Of a stretch of DNA of 11,868 nt, positions 8,156 through 11,868 are shown in pieces. The first letter of the stretch is position 1, and the number at the start of each line of letters is the position of its first letter. The position numbers and the translations under genes are program-made. The DNA comes from Lysobacterales bacterium (lineage in GTDB: Bacteria; Pseudomonadota; Gammaproteobacteria; Xanthomonadales; Marinicellaceae). The notes under the pieces were generated by a model, which did no database searches, was not told the DNA's origin, and saw nothing but the letters and a program-made list of their open reading frames with translations. The DNA lies in assembly GCA_027083915.1 (NCBI GenBank), contig JALWML010000481.1, positions 1-11,868 of the forward strand, read 5' to 3'.

Positions 8156-8897
8156 TTTTTAATAGTTCAATTTCAACTTGTTTATGACTAATTAAGGCAG
8201 CCTGTCTTGCTGATATATTGTTGGTATCAATCACTTCACAAAAAGTTAATTGTGCCGTACTTGTTGGTAAGCTTAAAATTCGAAACACATTGCGTAAAAA
8301 GTTTTCATTGTCTTTAAAAGCTATATCCTTATTTCTTGATCCATCCTTATTAATATATTTTATAGCAATAGCCTGTATGGGTTTTTTTTCTTCTACTGCC
8401 GCATGTAATAATTGTCGGTGAAAGCGCCCTAAATATTCTCCATTTGTAGCCTTACCTTCAGGAAAAACCGCTATTGAGCGATTGTTGTTTAATCTTTTTT
8501 TTATTAATTCTAAAACTTTTTGTCTAGATTCTTTTTTTCCGCGCTTAATAAATAATGATTCACCACATTTTGCAACAAGTCCTAAAAAAGGCCATTTTTC
8601 TATCTCTGCTTTAGCAACATAACCAACCAACTTGTAGCAATGAATAACAGGGATATCTATCCAACTGATGTGGTTGGCAACGATTAATACAGGGTTTTCT
8701 TGAATTTGTCCTTTACACCTTATCTTAAGCCCACACACAAAACACAAAAGTTTTGACCAATAATTGACTACCTTTTTATTAAATTCTCTATTATTTTTCT
8801 TTTGTGCTCTTGTTATCAACAATAATACCAATGGTAAGACAATTACTACTGATAAAATAAAAAGTATAGAGCGAAATAAAAAACGTATAAAAGGCAT
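8142..8897 (-). CDS. PlsC-type lysophospholipid acyltransferase
   Basis: This enzyme probably transfers an acyl chain to a lysophospholipid or similar acceptor, with 1-acylglycerol-3-phosphate as the classic substrate. It would act at the inner face of the cytoplasmic membrane. The 251-residue protein has an N-terminal membrane segment (about 6-29) and all four LPLAT motifs: NHISWID (75-81, catalytic His76 and Asp81), FIKRG (116-120), FPEGKATNG (145-153) and PIQAIAI (173-179). The length suits PlsC, but ornithine-lipid (OlsA-like) acyltransferases look alike, so no symbol is assigned. Its ATG shares one base with the stop of the preceding thioesterase gene (TAATG). Its own end overlaps the YheT-like gene by 14 bases. 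The thioesterase neighbour fits a lipid/acyl-CoA role. Confidence 0.92.
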   Translation of the reverse strand: MPFIRFLFRSILFILSVVIVLPLVLLLITRAQKKNNREFNKKVVNYWSKLLCFVCGLKIRCKGQIQENPVLIVANHISWIDIPVIHCYKLVGYVAKAEIEKWPFLGLVAKCGESLFIKRGKKESRQKVLELIKKRLNNNRSIAVFPEGKATNGEYLGRFHRQLLHAAVEEKKPIQAIAIKYINKDGSRNKDIAFKDNENFLRNVFRILSLPTSTAQLTFCEVIDTNNISARQAALISHKQVEIELLKNAYM

Positions 8898-9325
8898 TAG
8901 ATTGTATCTATTACTGCCACAGTTAATCGAGCCGTCGATACTTGTTTAAAGTTTTTGTTAAAAATATCTATTTGCCATACTTGAGTTTTTCTTCCAACAT
9001 GAACAGCTTTAGAAAAAGCTGTTAAATAACCTTCTCTTACAGCTCTTAAATGATTTATATTTAACTCTAAACCTACTGTTGCTTGTTTCTTATGATCGAC
9101 ACAAAGCCACCCTGCTATACTTGCTACTGTTTCTGCAAGAGCCGCTGTAGCACCACCATGAACAATACCAAATGGTTGTTTGTGTTTTGCTTTAACCGGC
9201 ATTTCAGCTGACAACCAGTTTTTACCTCTGCCTGTTATTATTATTTCCAATTCATCGGTTAAACCAGCAATTCTGTTTTTATTTAAAGAGTATAGTTGAG
9301 GCTCTTGTTTCCAAATATTTTTCAT
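8897..9325 (-). CDS. Hotdog-fold acyl-CoA thioesterase, YdiI/EntH (PaaI-like) type
   Basis: This is a 142-residue hotdog thioesterase of normal length. It hydrolyses an acyl- or aryl-CoA thioester in the cytoplasm. The sequence follows E. coli YdiI closely from end to end: KQPFGIVHGG (49-58), then LAET with probable catalytic Glu65, VGLELNINH (84-92), REGYL (97-101) and QVWQIDIF (115-122). In E. coli, YdiI is the 1,4-dihydroxy-2-naphthoyl-CoA thioesterase of menaquinone synthesis and EntH proofreads enterobactin synthesis. No menaquinone or siderophore genes are visible here, so the substrate is left open. The ATG shares one base with the stop of the DUF3465 gene (TAATG), and its own stop shares one base with the acyltransferase start, so translation is tightly coupled. 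Confidence 0.93.
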   Translation of the reverse strand: MKNIWKQEPQLYSLNKNRIAGLTDELEIIITGRGKNWLSAEMPVKAKHKQPFGIVHGGATAALAETVASIAGWLCVDHKKQATVGLELNINHLRAVREGYLTAFSKAVHVGRKTQVWQIDIFNKNFKQVSTARLTVAVIDTI

Positions 9326-9780
9326 TAGTAATACTTTTTATTGTTATGAATAATCCAGCCATCTGCATGACTACTAGTGCTTCTATGCGTCCAATGAACA
9401 ACTCCTCCCTTTTCATTCCATTCATACTCTCCTTTAATCTGCAAAAAATCTCCTTTTTTTGCTGGTATCCGTGGTGCAATATCAATATTATGAGCCAATA
9501 ACAAGGTGTTTTTGCCATTTTTGACTATCATCCTTTGGTGTCTATCTCCTTTATTATCGTCCGATAAAATATTTATAACTTGGGCATCAATAGTAATAAT
9601 CTCATTGGATTGTCGCTTTGTTATTAAAGTTTCTAACTGTTTATTACTTGTGCGTTTATTTGTATACTTTTCTTTATGAGTCGTGTCAGACTGACTGCTT
9701 CCCTGCACATAATAATTGGCAAAATAAGCACTGATTATCAGTACTATTATGCTTATTAGTTTATTACTCTTTTTTTGCAT
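9325..9780 (-). CDS. DUF3465 family protein, membrane-anchored or exported, function unknown
   Basis: The 151-residue protein has a short positive N-terminus and one hydrophobic segment (about 8-24) that is either a signal peptide or an anchor, so most of the protein should lie in the periplasm. Residues about 60-151 match DUF3465: HQRMIV (81-86), LLLAHNIDIAPRIP (93-106), GEYEWNEKGGVVHW (117-130) and GWIIH (141-145). The beta-rich pattern is OB-like in appearance, which is inference. The family has no established function known to me. The purine run AAGG touches the ATG directly, so the Shine-Dalgarno spacing is abnormally short; I see no better start that keeps the hydrophobic segment. It lies 12 bases after the glutaredoxin fusion gene and overlaps the thioesterase start by one base. 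Confidence 0.85.
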   Translation of the reverse strand: MQKKSNKLISIIVLIISAYFANYYVQGSSQSDTTHKEKYTNKRTSNKQLETLITKRQSNEIITIDAQVINILSDDNKGDRHQRMIVKNGKNTLLLAHNIDIAPRIPAKKGDFLQIKGEYEWNEKGGVVHWTHRSTSSHADGWIIHNNKKYY

Positions 9781-9792
9781 CCTTACTATCGA

Positions 9793-10689
9793 TTAAATAT
9801 GGTAAGCTAATACACCACCGACAAGGTTACTGACGTCTGTAAATCCTTTTTTATGGAAGAAATCACAAGCACCTTGAGATGTTGCTCCCGATGTACAAAT
9901 AAAAACTAAAGGTGTGTCTTTGGGTAGCTTTTCTATCAATTGCATATTTTCTTTATCTAAACGTTTTGCTCCTGGAATTGTTTGTGCCATAAACTGAGCC
10001 TCTGAACGGACATCATAAATATGCTGGTACTTACCTTCTTGTATTCCTTTTTTTAAATCATCACATGACAGTTGATAAACTGGTTTGGGTTGATTTGGAT
10101 TGTTAATAACCAGACCTGCACCCTGCAAGTCTTCAACCCAATCAATTGAAATGCCGTCGGCTCTTTTTGCTGTGCCTACATCCATGTAAATTTTTATGTC
10201 TCCAACCTCTGAAACAATCTCATAGCTTTTAGGTTCTTCAATAGAAAATCGTGTGTTGAACTGACTATCTATAGAAAGCTTGAGGACATTGTTTCCCATG
10301 TTTTCAGTCCCAACCTTTATGTTTTCTTGAGCTTTATCCGATATAGTTATGCGGGCAGGAGTTCTCTCAGGCTGTTGCAAACCTAACATCGTTTGCAATT
10401 CACCAGTGTTAAACATTTCTGTCACAATGTCATTTCCACCAACCAACTCACCATCAATATATAACTGAGGAATAGTAGGCCAGTTTCCATATTCTTTAAT
10501 ACCTTCTCTTATTTCTTGATCTTCAAGAACATTAACAGAGACAAAATCATTGCCAACCAATTCTTTTAATATCCCTACTGTGTTACTAGAAAATCCACAT
10601 TGTGGATTATCTGGTGTTCCCTTCATAAATAACACACACTTGTTGTTTTTTACGAGGTTCTCTATCTTTTGTTTTGTTTGTTCGTTCAT
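9793..10689 (-). CDS. Three-domain Grx4-type monothiol glutaredoxin / A-type-carrier-like / rhodanese fusion
   Basis: This is a 298-residue cytoplasmic fusion. Residues 1-105 are a complete monothiol glutaredoxin of the Grx4/GrxD class: FMKGTP (21-26), the CGFS active site (31-34), WPTIP (70-74) and the GG of the glutathione site (84-85). This class binds a [2Fe-2S] cluster with glutathione and passes clusters on. Residues about 112-198 begin like an A-type Fe-S carrier (ITISDKAQENIK) and keep its pattern, but lack the conserved cysteines of IscA. Residues about 204-298 are a rhodanese domain with active-site Cys265 in the loop CTSGATS and the usual YDVRSEAQF (225-233); the last loop residue is Thr where many rhodaneses have Arg. 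The pairing suggests Fe-S delivery linked to sulfur transfer or persulfide handling. The start lies nine bases after the gyrB stop, so co-transcription with gyrB is likely. Confidence 0.9.
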   Translation of the reverse strand: MNEQTKQKIENLVKNNKCVLFMKGTPDNPQCGFSSNTVGILKELVGNDFVSVNVLEDQEIREGIKEYGNWPTIPQLYIDGELVGGNDIVTEMFNTGELQTMLGLQQPERTPARITISDKAQENIKVGTENMGNNVLKLSIDSQFNTRFSIEEPKSYEIVSEVGDIKIYMDVGTAKRADGISIDWVEDLQGAGLVINNPNQPKPVYQLSCDDLKKGIQEGKYQHIYDVRSEAQFMAQTIPGAKRLDKENMQLIEKLPKDTPLVFICTSGATSQGACDFFHKKGFTDVSNLVGGVLAYHI

Positions 10690-10698
10690 TTTAATCTT

Positions 10699-11868
10699 TT
10701 AGACATCCAAGTTTGTTGCATGTAATGCATTTTGTTCAATAAATTCTCTTCGAGGTTCAACCACATCACCCATAAGTGTAGAAAACACCTCATCAGCACC
10801 TATAGCATCTTCTATGGTTACTTGAAGCAAGCGTCGTGTTTCAGGATCCATTGTTGTTTCCCATAACTGTTCTGGGTTCATTTCACCCAAACCTTTGAAT
10901 CGACTGATTGCTAATCCTTTCTTAGCCATAGTAAACAACTGTTTCATCCCATCATCTAAGTCTTTGATTTCAAAAGTTTTTTCGCCTTTTCTTATGTAAG
11001 AATTAGATGTAATCATATCATTTGTTTGCTCATTTAAATCAGCTATTGCTTTATAGTCTGAAGATTCAAAAAAAGCTTTGTTTAATACTGTTTTGTTAAC
11101 TAAACCATTAGCATTTTCAACAAAATCAATCCCGTCAAAATCGGTTGACTTTTTAACATCCCAAGAAACACCAGCTTTTACATCTTTATTTAGTTCTGTT
11201 TGTGCTTTCTCACACCATTGTTGTAAATTATCTTCATCATTTAATGTTTCACGTGAAACAACAGGTAAGCTTAATAATAAATTTAAAACTTTTCTGCTGT
11301 GTATGATTGATAGTTTCTTAATAACATCTTGTACAGCTAAGTGTTGTTTGATTAGTTTTTCTAAACCTAAACCAACCAAAGGAGGAGCGTCTTTTTGATA
11401 AAACAATTCTGTTTTTTCTAAAGCTCGAGCCAAAAGATAATTATTCATCTCTTCATCATCTTTTAAATAATGTTCTTGTTTACCGTGTTTAACTTTATAC
11501 AAAGGTGGTTGGCCAATATAAATATGACCTCGTTCAATTAACTCCGGTGTTTGTCTAAAAAAGAAAGTCAGTAATAATGTTCGAATATGTGATCCATCAA
11601 CATCGGCATCGGTCATAATAATAACTTTATGATAACGCAATTTATCTGCATCAAAATCATCTTTACCAATACCACAACCCAATGCCGTGATTAATGTTCC
11701 TACTTCTGCTGATTGCAACATCTTATCAAAGCGTGCTTTTTCAACATTTAAAATTTTTCCTTTTAATGGAAGAATTGCTTGTGATTTTCTATTACGACCT
11801 TGTTTAGCTGATCCTCCCGCAGAATCACCCTCCACTAGGAATATTTCAGATAAGGCAGGGTCTTTTTC
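10699..11868 (-). CDS. gyrB: DNA gyrase subunit B, C-terminal part (5' end outside window)
   Basis: The reading frame enters from the right edge without a start and ends in TAA at 10699, giving 389 residues. Gyrase B supplies ATPase and TOPRIM functions of the A2B2 enzyme that introduces negative supercoils. The TOPRIM motifs are intact: VEGDSAGG (fragment residues 12-19, metal-binding Glu13) and TDADVDGSH (86-94). RFKGLGEMNP lies at 323-332, and the end, REFIEQNALHATNLDV, is typical GyrB. About 235 residues separate the DAD and RFKGLGE motifs, against roughly 70 in short GyrB proteins. This shows the gammaproteobacterial insertion and excludes ParE. From the catalytic Glu to the C-terminus the length is close to that of E. 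coli GyrB. An ATG-like start at 11835 is not real, since the conserved frame continues upstream. gyrB commonly lies beside dnaA-dnaN-recF, so these should be to the right. Confidence 0.98.
   Translation of the reverse strand, partial: EKDPALSEIFLVEGDSAGGSAKQGRNRKSQAILPLKGKILNVEKARFDKMLQSAEVGTLITALGCGIGKDDFDADKLRYHKVIIMTDADVDGSHIRTLLLTFFFRQTPELIERGHIYIGQPPLYKVKHGKQEHYLKDDEEMNNYLLARALEKTELFYQKDAPPLVGLGLEKLIKQHLAVQDVIKKLSIIHSRKVLNLLLSLPVVSRETLNDEDNLQQWCEKAQTELNKDVKAGVSWDVKKSTDFDGIDFVENANGLVNKTVLNKAFFESSDYKAIADLNEQTNDMITSNSYIRKGEKTFEIKDLDDGMKQLFTMAKKGLAISRFKGLGEMNPEQLWETTMDPETRRLLQVTIEDAIGADEVFSTLMGDVVEPRREFIEQNALHATNLDV
11245..11260. promoter_or_regulatory. parS: parS centromere site (ParB/Spo0J binding)
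   Basis: TGTTTCACGTGAAACA is a perfect 16-bp palindrome and equals the widely conserved chromosomal parS consensus. ParB binds such sites near the origin, spreads, and loads SMC/MukBEF-unrelated condensin and ParA-driven segregation in species that have ParABS. Here the site lies inside gyrB, in codons for V-V-S-R-E-T (fragment residues 203-208) in the TOPRIM insertion. No other copy of the CACGTG core was noticed in the window. Confidence 0.88.

Larger units (their letters stand above)
2054..11868 (-). other. Ten-gene co-directional string headed by gyrB, probable operon
   Basis: From gyrB to the symporter there is no intergenic gap longer than 12 bases. In order, junctions are: 9-base gap, 12-base gap, 1-base overlap, 1-base overlap, 14-base overlap, 12-base gap, 2-base gap, 4-base overlap, 4-base overlap. 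There is no room for an internal terminator between genes, though internal promoters inside coding sequence are possible. The first larger gap, 265 bases, comes after the symporter. Operon structure is inferred from spacing only. Confidence 0.7.

Noticed and set aside
10699..11835. Independent gene starting at 11835 (378 codons)
   Set aside because: The conserved GyrB frame continues upstream to the edge (EKDPALSEIFL before VEGDS), so this is an internal GTG codon, not a start.
10699..11868. ParE (topoisomerase IV subunit) instead of GyrB
   Set aside because: The long TOPRIM insertion and the typical GyrB C-terminus (REFIEQNAL) favour gyrase B.

Overview
This window comes from the chromosome of an AT-rich gammaproteobacterium. 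It is almost certainly close to the replication origin. The strongest evidence is the 3' part of gyrB at the right edge. It carries the roughly 165-residue TOPRIM insertion typical of gammaproteobacterial GyrB, and a perfect 16-bp ParB-binding parS palindrome lies inside that insertion. Other relatives with gammaproteobacterial look are a YdiI-like thioesterase, a YheT-family hydrolase, a DUF3465 protein and a CGFS glutaredoxin fused to a rhodanese. I cannot name the genus. A Marinicella/Xanthomonadales-like lineage is possible but is only a guess.

Layout: every gene I can support is on the minus strand, so transcription runs from right to left. From the right edge down to position 2054 there are ten genes: gyrB (5' end outside the window), glutaredoxin/A-type-like/rhodanese fusion, DUF3465 protein, hotdog thioesterase, PlsC-type acyltransferase, YheT-like hydrolase, TPR/sulfotransferase-like protein, uppP, SERHL-like hydrolase and a sodium:solute symporter. 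All ten overlap (ATGA or TAATG junctions, or 14 bases) or are separated by at most 12 bases. This looks like one long operon, or a tightly coupled gene string, read away from gyrB.

A 265-base gap (1789-2053) follows. It holds two adjacent inverted repeats and a weak candidate promoter. Then comes a separate gene for a secreted subtilisin-family (S8) protease that runs off the left edge. It has a signal peptide, a cysteine-free prodomain region and a catalytic domain with six cysteines.

How the genes fit together: the string mixes DNA topology (GyrB), Fe-S/redox and sulfur handling (Grx-rhodanese), lipid and acyl-CoA metabolism (thioesterase, acyltransferase), lipid-carrier recycling for cell-wall synthesis (UppP), two unrelated alpha/beta hydrolases and a Na+-driven transporter. 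Apart from a loose envelope/lipid theme there is no obvious single pathway. I see no mobile element, CRISPR array, tRNA, rRNA or defence system. The most notable points are the parS site inside gyrB, the three-domain glutaredoxin whose middle domain lacks its metal-binding cysteines, and the TPR protein with an eroded sulfotransferase domain.
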